Both the position numbers and the translations under genes were made by a program. Positions 32,740 through 42,088 of a DNA stretch of 64,000 nucleotides are shown here, piece by piece. The notes beneath the pieces were generated by a model. It was not told the DNA's origin, did no database searches, and saw nothing but the letters and a program-made list of their open reading frames with translations. The DNA is from Chloroflexota bacterium. Its GTDB lineage: Bacteria > Chloroflexota > Anaerolineae > VGOG01. The DNA lies in the NCBI GenBank assembly GCA_030611885.1, contig JAUWOY010000006.1, forward strand, positions 38,893-102,892, in the 5' to 3' direction. Every line of letters starts with the position of its first letter. Position 1 is the stretch's first letter.

Positions 32740-34482
32740 ATGAGCAGAATCGGCGTTTTCGTCTGCCACTGCGGCCTGAATATCGCTGGCACGGTGGACG
32801 TGAAACGGGTGGCTGACGAGATACGCGGCTATCCAGGTGTGGTCTATTCGGTTGATTATCAATACATGTGTTCCGATCCAGGGCAGGACCTCATCAAAGA
32901 GGCCATCGCCGAGCACGACCTGGACGGGATCATCGTCGCCGCCTGCTCACCGACGATGCACGAGGTCACTTTCCGCAAGACGGCGGCTACGGCTGGACTG
33001 AACCCCTATTTATGCGAAATTGCCAACATTCGAGAGCAGTGCTCCTGGGTGCATCAGTCGCAACCCGACGAGGCGACCGACAAGGCCATTGAGACCATCA
33101 AGACCATCGTGGAAAAGGTGCGCTACGACGAGCCTCTGGTGCCCTTGGCCTTGCCTCTGGTCAAGCAAGCCCTGATCATCGGCGGCGGCATCGCTGGCTT
33201 GCAAGCTGCGCTGGACATCGCCGAGGCTGGCTATCCGGTGATCCTGGTCGAAAAGGAGTCGTACCTGGGTGGCCACATGGCCCAGCTCTCCGGCATCTAT
33301 CTCAATTTCGACCCTGCGCCAGACCTGTTGGCTTCCCAAATCGAGGCCGTGACCAGTAATCCCAATATCCAGGTCATTACCGAGGCTGAGGTGGAAGAGG
33401 TCACGGGGTGTGTGGGGGATTTCACGGTCAAGGTTCGTAGATTCGTAGATTCGGAATTCGTAGACTCGTCAGAATCTACGAATTTACGAACCCCGAATCT
33501 ACGAGTTTACGAGATCGGCGCCATTGTGGTCGCTACAGGCTACGACCTTTACCCCAAAGAGAAACTAGGCCAGTACGGCGGCGGCCGATATCCCGATGTC
33601 GTTGACGGCTTGCAATTCGAGCGGATGTTGGCCACAGGCGGGCAGATTCGCCGTCCCTCGGATGGGAAGGTCCCCCAGGAGGTCGTCTGGGTGCAGTGCG
33701 CTGGCTCCCGCGACCCAGAGCTGCACATGCCCTACTGTTCCAAAATCTGCTGCATGTACGTGGCCAAGCAGACCATCATGTACAAGCGCCAGGTGCCTGA
33801 GGGCCAGGCTTACGTTTTCTACATTGACATCCGCTCTGCTGGCAAGGGCTACGAGGAGTTCGTGCAGCAAGCTATGGAGCAGTACGACGTGCTTTATCTG
33901 CGGGGCAAAGTGTCGAAGGTTTTCCCGGAGAATGGCAGGGTGGTGGTTTGGGGGGCTGACACTTTGTCGGGCAAGTCGCTGGAGGTGGCAGCCGATTTGG
34001 TGGTGCTGGCGACGGCCACTGTACCCAGCGAGGGGGCTAAAGACTTGGGCCAGCGTTTGCGGATAGCTACCGACGAGCACGGCTTCTTCAGCGAGGCCCA
34101 TCCCAAGCTGCGCCCCGTGGAGAGCCTGACGGCGGGCATCTATCTTGCAGGTGCGGCCCAGTTTCCCAAGGACATTCCTGAGACCATAGCCCAGGCCAGC
34201 GGCGCGGCGGCCAAGGTGCTCTCCCTCTTCTCCCAGCGGGAGATGATTCAGGAGCCCATCATCGCCTATGTGGACGAGGAACTGTGCTCCGCTTGCGGCT
34301 TGTGCATCGAAGCCTGTCCCTACGAGGCCCGCGAGATGCATCCCTGGAAGAACCTGGCCGTAGTCAACGCGGCCCTCTGTCAGGGGTGTGGCGCCTGCGT
34401 GGTGGCCTGTCCCAACAAGGCCTCAGCGGTACGGAACTTCACCACCGGGCAGGTGTTGGCCATGGTGGAGGCTGCAATATAA
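32740..34482 (+). CDS. HdrA-like flavoprotein with C-terminal ferredoxin (HdrA-2)
   Basis: 580 aa. An N-terminal domain (GVFVCHCGLNIAGTVDVKRV ... VAACSPTMHEVTFRKTA, about 1-125), FAD motif IIGGGIAGLQAALDIAEAGY, the HdrA cysteine cluster VQCAGSRDPELHMPYCSKIC, and a C-terminal 2[4Fe-4S] ferredoxin (CSACGLCIEACP ... CQGCGACVVACP). Where HdrA-1 has an internal ferredoxin, this protein has only ~24 residues (FVDSEFVDSSESTNLRTPNL...), encoded entirely by a palindromic repeat (33432-33513). The two HdrA-like proteins are therefore complementary in their ferredoxin domains. The stop codon abuts a heptamer array. Confidence 0.9.
   Translation: MSRIGVFVCHCGLNIAGTVDVKRVADEIRGYPGVVYSVDYQYMCSDPGQDLIKEAIAEHDLDGIIVAACSPTMHEVTFRKTAATAGLNPYLCEIANIREQCSWVHQSQPDEATDKAIETIKTIVEKVRYDEPLVPLALPLVKQALIIGGGIAGLQAALDIAEAGYPVILVEKESYLGGHMAQLSGIYLNFDPAPDLLASQIEAVTSNPNIQVITEAEVEEVTGCVGDFTVKVRRFVDSEFVDSSESTNLRTPNLRVYEIGAIVVATGYDLYPKEKLGQYGGGRYPDVVDGLQFERMLATGGQIRRPSDGKVPQEVVWVQCAGSRDPELHMPYCSKICCMYVAKQTIMYKRQVPEGQAYVFYIDIRSAGKGYEEFVQQAMEQYDVLYLRGKVSKVFPENGRVVVWGADTLSGKSLEVAADLVVLATATVPSEGAKDLGQRLRIATDEHGFFSEAHPKLRPVESLTAGIYLAGAAQFPKDIPETIAQASGAAAKVLSLFSQREMIQEPIIAYVDEELCSACGLCIEACPYEAREMHPWKNLAVVNAALCQGCGACVVACPNKASAVRNFTTGQVLAMVEAAI
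33432..33513. repeat. CGTAGATTCG palindromic repeat inside HdrA-2
   Basis: GGTTCGTAGATTCGTAGATT at the left and CGAATCTACGAGTTTACGAG at the right, with nested inverted copies. It is in frame and without stops, and belongs to the same family as the intergenic element at 27183-27260. Confidence 0.85.
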
Positions 34483-34508
34483 AGCTCAAAGCTCAAAGTT
34501 CAAAGCTC
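34481..34508. repeat. Heptamer array AAAGCTC
   Basis: Four tandem 7-bp units (AAAGCTC, AAAGCTC, AAAGTTC, AAAGCTC) beginning within the HdrA-2 stop codon. Confidence 0.85.
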
Positions 34509-34546
34509 AAAAGCAAGGACCAACAGACCAATAAGGAGGTGTGAAA

Positions 34547-35191
34547 ATGCTAGTAGGTGAAAGAATGACCAAGCGTCCTGTTACCACTCACCCCGATACT
34601 CCCATTGATGATGCCCTTAAGCTCATGCGGGAGTCAAAGGTGCGCCGCTTGCCCGTATTGGACAAGGAGGGTAAGCTGGTGGGCATCATTACCGAGAAAG
34701 ACTTGTTGTACGTCTCTCCCTCGCCAGCCACGTCGTTGAGCGTCCACGAGCTGCACTATCTGATTTCCAAAATCAAGGTGCAGGACGTGATGTGCAAGGA
34801 TGTGATCACCGCGACCGAGTACACTCCGCTGGAGGAGGCGGCCCGCGTCATGGCCGACAACAAGATCGGCAGCCTGCCCGTGATGCGCGATGACAAGTTG
34901 GTGGGCATCATCACTGAGACGAACCTCTTCTGCATCTTCCTGGAACTTCTCGGGGCCAGGGAGAAGGGCGTTAGATTGACCATGCTTGTCCCGGAGCAGA
35001 AGGGTATGCTGGCTACCATCACCGGCGAGATAGCCGAAATGGGCGGCAACGTCATCAGCCTGGGGACCTTCGTGGGAGAGGATCCCACCAATCGCCTGAT
35101 CACGGTTAAGGTCTCAGAGGTGGGTCAAGACGAATTGGTATCGGCCATGGAAGCCCTGGGTATGGAAATGGTGGACGTGCGAGAGATCTAG
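34547..35191 (+). CDS. CBS-pair plus ACT-domain protein
   Basis: 214 aa. Two CBS domains (MTKRPVTTHPDTPIDDALKL ... LPVLDKEGKLVGIITEKDLL and VMCKDVITATEYTPLEEAAR ... LPVMRDDKLVGIITETNLF) are followed by an ACT-like domain (VRLTMLVPEQKGMLATITGE, then IAEMGGNVISLGTF). CBS pairs usually bind adenine nucleotides, and ACT domains bind small ligands, so allosteric sensing of energy or metabolite state for the surrounding Hdr/fumarate reductase genes is plausible. ATG 34547 follows AGGAGG by seven bases. Confidence 0.9.
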   Translation: MLVGERMTKRPVTTHPDTPIDDALKLMRESKVRRLPVLDKEGKLVGIITEKDLLYVSPSPATSLSVHELHYLISKIKVQDVMCKDVITATEYTPLEEAARVMADNKIGSLPVMRDDKLVGIITETNLFCIFLELLGAREKGVRLTMLVPEQKGMLATITGEIAEMGGNVISLGTFVGEDPTNRLITVKVSEVGQDELVSAMEALGMEMVDVREI

Positions 35192-35214
35192 ACTGTCGCT
35201 CATTCGCCCGTTCT

Positions 35215-35249
35215 GAAATTTGGAGTTTAGAGTTTGAAGTTTGAAGTTC
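35215..35249. repeat. Heptamer array GAAGTTT-like
   Basis: Units GAAATTT, GGAGTTT, AGAGTTT, GAAGTTT, GAAGTTC between the CBS/ACT gene and the TfrB-like gene. Confidence 0.8.
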
Positions 35250-35265
35250 TGTCGGAGGTGTTACA

Positions 35266-35946
35266 ATGTCTGAAGAACTGATTTCCATCTACATCATGGG
35301 CAAGAGGTACGAGGTGCCTCCCAGCCTGACCATCATGAAGGCTATGGAGTATGCCGGCTACAAGCTGGTGCGGGGAGTGGGCTGCCGGGGCGGCTTCTGC
35401 GGCGCTTGTGCCACCGTCTATCGTACGGCGGGCGATTACAGGCTCAAGGTCGCCCTGGCCTGTCAGACGGTGGTGGAACCCGAAATGTACATCGCCCAGA
35501 TCCCCTTCTTCCCTGCCGAGCGAGCGCCGTATAAGTTGGATGAACTGGAGCCGACTTTCGAAACCTTGGTCCAGATCTATCCTGAGCTGCTGCGCTGCTT
35601 GAGCTGCGGCACGTGTACCAAGTCTTGCCCCCAGGACATAGATGTCAAGGATTACATGGCCAAGGCCATGCGAGGCGACATCGCCGCCGTGGCCGACCAA
35701 TCCTTCGACTGCATCATGTGCGGCCTCTGCACGGCTCGCTGCCCGGCTGAGGAGGCGCAGTACAACATCGCCATCCTCTGCCGCCGTCTCTACGGCAAAT
35801 ACTTGGCTCCCAAGGCCGAGCATCTGAGCGAGCGGGTGGCGGAGATCGAGGCTGGCAAGTTCGATGAGCCGATGAGGGAGATAAGGTCCCTGAGTGACGA
35901 AGAATTGCGCCAGAGATACAATGAGCGGGACATCGAGCCGGCTTAG
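35266..35946 (+). CDS. TfrB/SdhB-like iron-sulfur subunit
   Basis: 226 aa. The N-terminal 2Fe-2S ferredoxin-like domain has CRGGFCGACATVY and a later CQTV, and is followed by two [4Fe-4S] motifs, CLSCGTCTKSCP and CIMCGLCTARCP, of HdrC type. This mix of plant-type ferredoxin and HdrC-like clusters resembles the front part of thiol:fumarate reductase subunit B rather than a standard SdhB. The HdrB-like CCG part of TfrB is missing and is supplied by the separate hdrB gene. ATG 35266 follows GGAGG. It passes electrons to the flavoprotein at 36084. Confidence 0.85.
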   Translation: MSEELISIYIMGKRYEVPPSLTIMKAMEYAGYKLVRGVGCRGGFCGACATVYRTAGDYRLKVALACQTVVEPEMYIAQIPFFPAERAPYKLDELEPTFETLVQIYPELLRCLSCGTCTKSCPQDIDVKDYMAKAMRGDIAAVADQSFDCIMCGLCTARCPAEEAQYNIAILCRRLYGKYLAPKAEHLSERVAEIEAGKFDEPMREIRSLSDEELRQRYNERDIEPA

Positions 35947-35951
35947 GGAAG

Positions 35952-36066
35952 TTGGAAATTGGAAATTGGAAATTGGACGTTGGAAGTTGGAAGTTGGACA
36001 TTGGATGTTGGATATTGGTCTCTAACCTCTAACCTCTAACCTCCAATCTCCAATCTCTAATCTCCA
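35952..36066. repeat. Long heptamer array changing orientation
   Basis: About nine TTGGAxx units (TTGGAAA, TTGGACG, TTGGAAG, TTGGACA, TTGGATG, TTGGATA) lead into CTAACCT and CCAATCT units, the complementary motif. It fills the gap between the TfrB-like and TfrA-like genes up to the ribosome-binding site GAGGAG. Confidence 0.9.
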
Positions 36067-36083
36067 AAAAGAGGAGATACGTT

Positions 36084-37697
36084 ATGAGCTATACACCTGA
36101 AATGCGCGAGTCCATCAAGAAAGTAGAGGCCACTCGGCCTGCCCGACTGGATCAGCCTTTCCCCAGGCTGGCCCCGGAGGTGAAGGAGCGCCTGTTGGAG
36201 AGGTTTCACCCCGATTATCGGACCGAGGGCTTCCGCGAGATAAGAGTTGGGCCCAACAGGGGAGAGAAAGCCATGAGGGAGCTGGTGGACGTCCTGGAGG
36301 GCCGCAGCCATCTTACCTCGGACGCACTCGATTTGGAGCAGATTGATTACGACACCGATGTGCTGATCATCGGCGGAGGTGGGGCGGGGGCCTCGGCAGC
36401 TCTCCTGGCTAGGGAGAACGGAGCCAAGGCGATCATAGCCACCAAGCTGCGCTTCGGCGACGCCAACACCATGATGGCCCAGGGAGGCATCCAGGCTGCC
36501 GACAAGCCCAACGATTCGCCCGTCATCCACTACCTGGACGGCATAGGCGGGGGGCGCTACACCAACGACCCGGGCCTGGCCGAGGCCATGGTGATTGATG
36601 CCCCCTTGGTCATCCAGTGGCTGGAGGAACTGGGCGTGATGTTCGACAAGGAGCCCGACGGCACCATGTTCACTATCCATGGTGGTGGGACTTCCCGCAA
36701 GCGGATGCACGCGGCGCGAGACTACACCGGAGCGGGAATCATGCGCCCCCTGCGCGACGAAGTGCGCAGCTATCCCGAAGACATCACCGTTTTGGAGTTC
36801 GCCCCGGCCATCGAGCTCCTCATGGACGATAAGGGCCAGGTGGCGGGAGCTATCTTGCAGAACCTGGAGACGGGGGAGCACCTGGTGGTGAGGGCCAGGT
36901 GCACCATCATCGCCACCGGCGATACCGGTCGCCTGCATTACCAGGGCTTCGCCACCACTAACCACTACGGGGCCACGGGGGATGGACTGGTGCTGGCCTA
37001 TCGGGTGGGGGGCAGGTTGCTTCATCAAGACACCTATCAATTCCACCCCACCGGCGCCGCCTTCCCGGAGCAGATCGTGGGCCAGTTGGTGACAGCCAAG
37101 GTGCGTGGCCTGGGAGCCCAGGTGGTCAACATTGAGGGCGAGCAGTTCGTCTATCACCTGGAGACTCGCGACGCCGAGGCCGCAGCCGTCATCAGGGAAT
37201 GTGGCGAGAGGGGAAAAGGGATAGAGACGCCAGCGGGCATGAAGGGTGTGTGGTTGGATTCCCCCATGATCGACATCATCCACGGCCCTGGCACCATTGA
37301 GGCGAGATTGCCGGCCATGGTGCGCCAGTTCAAGCGCTTTGACATTGACATCACGGTGGACCCCATGCTGGTCTACCCCACGGCACACTACCAGAACGGC
37401 GGCATATACATAAGGCCCGATGGTTCCATCGAGGGAGTGCCCAACCTGTACGCGGCCGGGGCGGTCACCGGCGGGGTACATGGCCGCAACCGCCTGATGG
37501 GCAACTCGCTGTTGGAGATAAACGTCTTCGGTCGCCGCGCTGGCCGGGCCGCCGCCCTCCGAGCCCAGGAAGTAGAGCCAGGCAAGCTGACCCTGGCCCA
37601 CGTGGATGAGTGGAGCAAAAAGCTGGAGGAGGCGGGGATAGAGGACCCCATCGTGTCCCCCATCTTGTTACCCGATTACACGCGGAAAGTGCGGTGA
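36084..37697 (+). CDS. Fumarate reductase/succinate dehydrogenase flavoprotein, TfrA-like
   Basis: 537 aa. FAD-binding VLIIGGGGAGASAALLAREN at about residue 92, flavinylation-type segment MMAQGGIQA, fumarate-site segments IHGGGTSRKRMHAARDYTGA, FHPTGA and YPTAHYQNGGIYI, then NLYAAGAVTGGVHGRNRLMG. The ~85-residue N-terminal extension is unusual for SdhA. It reduces fumarate (or oxidises succinate) using electrons from the iron-sulfur subunit. With fumarase, Hdr and TfrB-like genes upstream, a soluble thiol- or ferredoxin-linked fumarate reductase is the best reading. A strong terminator follows. Confidence 0.92.
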   Translation: MSYTPEMRESIKKVEATRPARLDQPFPRLAPEVKERLLERFHPDYRTEGFREIRVGPNRGEKAMRELVDVLEGRSHLTSDALDLEQIDYDTDVLIIGGGGAGASAALLARENGAKAIIATKLRFGDANTMMAQGGIQAADKPNDSPVIHYLDGIGGGRYTNDPGLAEAMVIDAPLVIQWLEELGVMFDKEPDGTMFTIHGGGTSRKRMHAARDYTGAGIMRPLRDEVRSYPEDITVLEFAPAIELLMDDKGQVAGAILQNLETGEHLVVRARCTIIATGDTGRLHYQGFATTNHYGATGDGLVLAYRVGGRLLHQDTYQFHPTGAAFPEQIVGQLVTAKVRGLGAQVVNIEGEQFVYHLETRDAEAAAVIRECGERGKGIETPAGMKGVWLDSPMIDIIHGPGTIEARLPAMVRQFKRFDIDITVDPMLVYPTAHYQNGGIYIRPDGSIEGVPNLYAAGAVTGGVHGRNRLMGNSLLEINVFGRRAGRAAALRAQEVEPGKLTLAHVDEWSKKLEEAGIEDPIVSPILLPDYTRKVR

Positions 37698-37710
37698 GGG
37701 TAAAAGCAAA

Positions 37711-37745
37711 GGAGCCGCCTGGTGGTAGCCAGGCGGCTCTTTTGA
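37711..37745. terminator. Bidirectional terminator between tfrA-like and smc
   Basis: GAGCCGCCTGG / CCAGGCGGCTC stem with A-rich left and TTTT right flank; it serves both converging transcripts. Confidence 0.9.
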
Positions 37746-37777
37746 TTTTCTACGGCAAAGTTGGTGCCATGGGGGAT

Positions 37778-40700
37778 TTACTCCCGCACAACTTCGTCCA
37801 ACTTCAGGGAGATGACTCTGGAGAAGCTGTCCTCGCCCATGGAGATGCCGTAGATGGTGTCCGCTGCCTCGACGGTGCCCCGGTTGTGGGTGATGACGAT
37901 GAATTGAGTGCGCTTCGATAGCTCTTGCAGCGCGTCCCGAAAGCGGCCGATGTTGCTCTCGTCCAGGGTAGCGTCCACTTCGTCCAGGAAGCAGAAGGGG
38001 GTAGGACTGGTCTTCAGGATGGCGAAGATCAGGGCCACCGCCGTTAAGGCCCTCTCCCCTCCGGACAGCATCGCCAGGCTTTGCTTCCGTCGCCCCGGCG
38101 GCCGGGCTACGATGTCAACTCCCGTCTCCATCAAATTGTCAGGCTCGGTAAGTACCAACTCGGCTGTACCTCCGCCGAACAGCGACACGAAATACTCCTC
38201 GAACTCCCTGCGCACCGCCTCAAACGTCTCTTTGAAGTCTCTCTTCATCAATTCGTCCAGCTCGCCGATCACCTGGCGGAGATTCCCGGCCGCTTCTTCC
38301 AAATCCCCGGCCTGAGCCGTGAGGAATCTATAGCGCTCCAGAATCTCCTCGTATTCAGCAGGCGCGTTGGGATTGACGGGGCCGAGGCGCTTGATCTGCG
38401 CCGTCAGTTGTCCGATCTCCTCTTCCAGGCCGGGCGGTGGCTCTTCGCTGGGGGACAGCGGGGGGATATGGTCGTCGGTCTCCATCTCCACCAGGCCCAG
38501 GTCATTCTCGATCTGGTGCAGCAGGCTAGTCAGCTCGTCTTTGCGACGCTCCACTTTCAGCACGGCTTGACCCTGCAGGCTTTCGTATTCGCGGAGCAAG
38601 GGCCGAAGGCGAGTCTCTGTCTTTTCCAGATCAACTTGTTCGCTCTCCAAGTCGGCCAGCTCTGCCTCGCTTGGCTCGACGAGCTGGGCCACGGTTTGGA
38701 TTTGATGCAGCAGTTCCCTGGAGCCAAGTCGTAGATCCTCGATCCGGGTGACCAGCTCCCGACTTTCCGCCGTCAGTTGTGCTTCCTTCTCCTTCTTGGC
38801 TGATACCTGCTCATCCAATTGGATCAAACCGGCTTGCAAGTTCTGCCAGACAGTTCTCTGGTTCTCGCAGCCTTGCTCAGCCACGGCTACGGCGGTCTTC
38901 AATTCGGCCAGCCTCGCCTCTAGCTCCTCGACACTCAGAGTGCCCAGGCGCGCCTTTAAGGCCAGGATACGCTGTTGGGTTTTTGTCTCCTCCTCTTGCA
39001 GACCTTCCAGTTCCTCGGCGAGCAGTGTTTCCTTCTCGTCCAGGGCTCCCGTCTCGGCCTTCAGTTGGTCCCCTATGGTCCGCCGCCATCCCATCTCCTG
39101 GTCCAGGAGTTCGGTCTGTCGCTCTTGAGAGGCTAGTTCCTCTAGCTTGACCCCCTCCCTTGCTTCGATCTCGTCTCCCTTCTTCTCCAAGCTCGCCAGC
39201 TTCTCCAGCAAACGGCGTTGGTCGGCCTCCTCGGCCTGACATTCTTTCTCCAAGTCTGAGCGACGTTTCTGGGCTTCGGCCAGGTGTCGGGGCAGCTCGC
39301 GCCACTCTCGTTCGCGGGCTAGTATGCCCCTGCCTCGGCCTCGCGTCGGCCCGCCGGTGACGGGCCCGTCGGCGCCGATGACCTCACCGGTCAGAGTCAC
39401 TATGCTGAGGGAACTGAAGCGAGCCAGCAGGCGCAGGGCGGTCTCGAAATCGCGGACGATGATGGTTCGCCCCAGCAAGCAGTGCCCCACCTGGGCTAGC
39501 TTCTGCTCGAATTTCACCAGGTCAACGGCTGGGCCGATGACGCCCTCAACTCCGGTGACGGGCGGGCTGGGTTTCTCGGTGGCTATGATTCTGTCCAGTG
39601 GCAGGAAGGTGGCTCTCCCCCCTCTGGTCCGCTTCAGGAACTGGATGGCTGCCTCGGCGTCGGCCAGGGTTTCCACCACGACATCGTGCAGATGCGGCCC
39701 CAAGGCCGCTTCGATGGCCGTGTCCAGCTCGGCGGGCGTTTGTATCAAGCTGGCCACTGGGCCAATGATACCGCTCAGCCGACCGTCCCTGGCCGCCTGG
39801 AGCACCGCATCCGCGCCAGCGTAGTAGCCTGATTCCTCTTGCCTCATCCTCTCCAGCAAATCATAGCGGGCCTGCAGTCCAGTCTCCTCTTGCTTGATCC
39901 TGGACAGGGCGGCCTGCAACTGAACCTGGCGTTCTCGCGATGCCTCGCTCTCTTGCTCTATCTCCTGCTTTTGAAGGATCAGTGAATCGGCCTCGGCTTC
40001 AATGGCCTCTAACTCGCCTTTTAGAGTCTCGATTTGTTCTTGTAAAGCCGTCATCTTAGCTTGATGTTCGGCCAGGGCCTTGCGGTGATCTTCCACCTCC
40101 CGGCCAAGTTCCTCCCGTCGCTCGGAGAGTTGCGTCAGGCGGTTGCGCCGGTCGGCGGCTTCGGTGGCCAACTGGAAGGCCTGGTCTTGGGCCTCGGTCA
40201 GCTCCTCCAGGACGGCCTGTCGCTTCCTCTTGCGGGCCTCCAATTGCTCCTGGGCCTGTGGCAGACGAATCAATCGCTCTTGAAGCTGGGCTTTCGCTCG
40301 GCTTAGCTCTTCCTGGGCCTCCGCCACCCTCTCCAGTTGAGTCGCTCGGTTGGCCTCCAGGGAGACTATTTCTTGCGCGATGTCCTCGCTCTGTTGATTG
40401 AGGAGCCGCAGCCGTTCCTCGCTCACGGCCAGCTCCCGCTTTTTCTCTTCTGCCTGGGCCTGCAGGTCAGTTCCCATCAGGTACCAGTCGCTGAGCTTGT
40501 GCCGCAATTGGCTCTGCTGAGTTCTCAATTCGGTTTTCCGTAGCTCTAGTTCCTCCAGCTCGACCTCGTGCTCCCGCGATAGCTCTTGGCGCTCCGTAGC
40601 CCTGGCTTCGGCTTGGCGGAGGGCTGCTTGGGACTTTCGCCAGCGATGAGCGTACCAGGTGCCCAAGAGTTTCTCCAGTTGCTGGGACAGTGCCTCGTGC

Positions 40701-41347
40701 TGCTGTGCCCGCTGGGCTTGCTTCTCCAGCCGCTTGAGTCGGGGGGCGATCTCGTTAACGAGGTCATTGCCCCGGAGGATGTTGTTCCTGGTTTGCTCCA
40801 GCTTGTTGATGGCCTCCGTACGTTTAGCCTGGTGGATGCTGATGCCGGCCGCCTCCTCGAAGATGGCGCGGCGCTCATCGGGCCGCAGCGACAGGACGGC
40901 GTCCACCAGCCCCTGGCCGATGACGTTGTAGGTGCGGCGGCCCAGGCCGCTCTTACCCAAAAGCTCGGTGATGTCCTTTAATCTGACCCGGCTGCCGTTC
41001 AAGAAGTATTCGTTCTCGCCTGAGCGGTAGGCGCGGCGGCTGATGGTCACTTCGCTGTATTCCGTGGGCAGTCCGCCATCGCTGTTGTCCAGGGTGATGG
41101 AGGCCTGAGCCATGCCCTGGCGGGAGCGCCTTTCGCTGCCCCAGAAGATCATGTCCTCGGTGCGCTTGGCCCTGAGTACGCTGTGGCTCCGCTCGCCCAG
41201 CACCCAGCGTATGGCGTCGGCGATGTTCGACTTGCCGCTGCCGTTGGGCCCCACGATGGCCGTGATCCCGTCCTCGAACACGAACTCCGTCTTGGTGGCG
41301 AAGGTTTTATAACCCTGTAGTTCCAGACGCTTAAGGCGCAATTCCAA
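37778..41347 (-). CDS. smc: Chromosome segregation protein SMC
   Basis: 1189 aa. Walker [10 protein letters not shown] near the N-terminus, long coiled coils, a hinge at about residues 500-660 ([20 protein letters not shown]), C-terminal ABC signature [13 protein letters not shown] and Walker [17 protein letters not shown]. It forms the ring-shaped condensin that organises the chromosome. The start is probably TTG 41347 ([16 protein letters not shown]). The heptamer array directly upstream supplies TTTGGAG as the only ribosome-binding-like sequence. The last gene of the fabF-rnc-smc order. Confidence 0.96.
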   Translation of the reverse strand: MELRLKRLELQGYKTFATKTEFVFEDGITAIVGPNGSGKSNIADAIRWVLGERSHSVLRAKRTEDMIFWGSERRSRQGMAQASITLDNSDGGLPTEYSEVTISRRAYRSGENEYFLNGSRVRLKDITELLGKSGLGRRTYNVIGQGLVDAVLSLRPDERRAIFEEAAGISIHQAKRTEAINKLEQTRNNILRGNDLVNEIAPRLKRLEKQAQRAQQHEALSQQLEKLLGTWYAHRWRKSQAALRQAEARATERQELSREHEVELEELELRKTELRTQQSQLRHKLSDWYLMGTDLQAQAEEKKRELAVSEERLRLLNQQSEDIAQEIVSLEANRATQLERVAEAQEELSRAKAQLQERLIRLPQAQEQLEARKRKRQAVLEELTEAQDQAFQLATEAADRRNRLTQLSERREELGREVEDHRKALAEHQAKMTALQEQIETLKGELEAIEAEADSLILQKQEIEQESEASRERQVQLQAALSRIKQEETGLQARYDLLERMRQEESGYYAGADAVLQAARDGRLSGIIGPVASLIQTPAELDTAIEAALGPHLHDVVVETLADAEAAIQFLKRTRGGRATFLPLDRIIATEKPSPPVTGVEGVIGPAVDLVKFEQKLAQVGHCLLGRTIIVRDFETALRLLARFSSLSIVTLTGEVIGADGPVTGGPTRGRGRGILAREREWRELPRHLAEAQKRRSDLEKECQAEEADQRRLLEKLASLEKKGDEIEAREGVKLEELASQERQTELLDQEMGWRRTIGDQLKAETGALDEKETLLAEELEGLQEEETKTQQRILALKARLGTLSVEELEARLAELKTAVAVAEQGCENQRTVWQNLQAGLIQLDEQVSAKKEKEAQLTAESRELVTRIEDLRLGSRELLHQIQTVAQLVEPSEAELADLESEQVDLEKTETRLRPLLREYESLQGQAVLKVERRKDELTSLLHQIENDLGLVEMETDDHIPPLSPSEEPPPGLEEEIGQLTAQIKRLGPVNPNAPAEYEEILERYRFLTAQAGDLEEAAGNLRQVIGELDELMKRDFKETFEAVRREFEEYFVSLFGGGTAELVLTEPDNLMETGVDIVARPPGRRKQSLAMLSGGERALTAVALIFAILKTSPTPFCFLDEVDATLDESNIGRFRDALQELSKRTQFIVITHNRGTVEAADTIYGISMGEDSFSRVISLKLDEVVRE

Positions 41348-41402
41348 ACTCCAAACTCTAAACTCTAAACTCTAAACTCTAAACTCTAAACTCTAAACTC
41401 TA
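41342..41402. repeat. Heptamer array AAACTCT between rnc and smc
   Basis: About eight near-perfect 7-bp units (AAACTCC, then AAACTCT repeated). It encodes the last residues of RNase III and touches the SMC start. Confidence 0.92.
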
Positions 41403-42087
41403 AACTCATCCTCTGCAGGGCTACTTTAGCCGCCGCTTGCTCGGCAACTTGCTTGTTATGCCCGACGCCGCGGCCATAGGCCTCATCGCCGATGAGCACC
41501 TCGACGGTGAACTCTTTGGCGTGGTCAGGGCCTCGCTCGGCTACAGTACGGTAGATGGGCGTTATCTGAAGCTGGGCCTGAGCTAGCTCCTGCAGCATGC
41601 TCTTGGCATCTTTGTACAGTTCCTCCTCGAGGATGTGCCTGATCTCAGGCTCGACGCACCTCAGGACAAAACCCTCGACAGCTTGGAGTCCCTGGTCGAG
41701 GAGGATCGCTCCCACCAGCGCCTCGAAGGCGGCGCAGAGGGTGGCCTGGCGCTTCCGACCGCCACTCTCGGCCTCACCTCGGCTCAGCAGCAGGTATGGG
41801 CCCAGCTTCAAAGCCGCGGCAAAGTGGGCTAAGGTCTCACCCTTGACCAGGGCAGCGCGCAGGCTGGTCAGACCCCCTTCCGCTATCTCCGGGAAACGAT
41901 TGTAGAGGTACTTCGCTGTGAGGAAGTCGAGCACCGCATCGCCCAGGAACTCCAGTCGCTCGTTGTCGGACAGCGGATAGTCGGGTTTCTCGTTGAGATA
42001 GGAGCGGTGAGTGAGAGCCCGCTGCAAGAGCGACTTATCGCTGAAATTGATTCCTAGTGTTTTCTCTAATTCGGATAGATTGAACAT
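41386..42087 (-). CDS. rnc: Ribonuclease III
   Basis: 233 aa from ATG 42087. RNase III signature NERLEFLGDAVLDF and second acidic site (AAFEALVGAILLD) in the N-terminal domain; C-terminal dsRNA-binding domain (DAKSMLQELAQAQLQITPIY ... GHNKQVAEQAAAKVALQRM). It processes rRNA and structured transcripts. It starts one base after the fabF stop, so it is coupled. The last residues lie in the heptamer array, which has evidently replaced the original C-terminal end. Confidence 0.95.
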   Translation of the reverse strand: MFNLSELEKTLGINFSDKSLLQRALTHRSYLNEKPDYPLSDNERLEFLGDAVLDFLTAKYLYNRFPEIAEGGLTSLRAALVKGETLAHFAAALKLGPYLLLSRGEAESGGRKRQATLCAAFEALVGAILLDQGLQAVEGFVLRCVEPEIRHILEEELYKDAKSMLQELAQAQLQITPIYRTVAERGPDHAKEFTVEVLIGDEAYGRGVGHNKQVAEQAAAKVALQRMSLEFRV

Positions 42088-42088
42088 G

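Noticed and set aside
35952..36066. Heptamer arrays as CRISPR-like repeats
   Set aside because: Units are 7 bp, contiguous and without spacers; no cas genes are in the window.
36057..37601. 514-codon open frame antisense to the fumarate reductase flavoprotein
   Set aside because: Shadow of a strongly conserved gene in GC-rich DNA.
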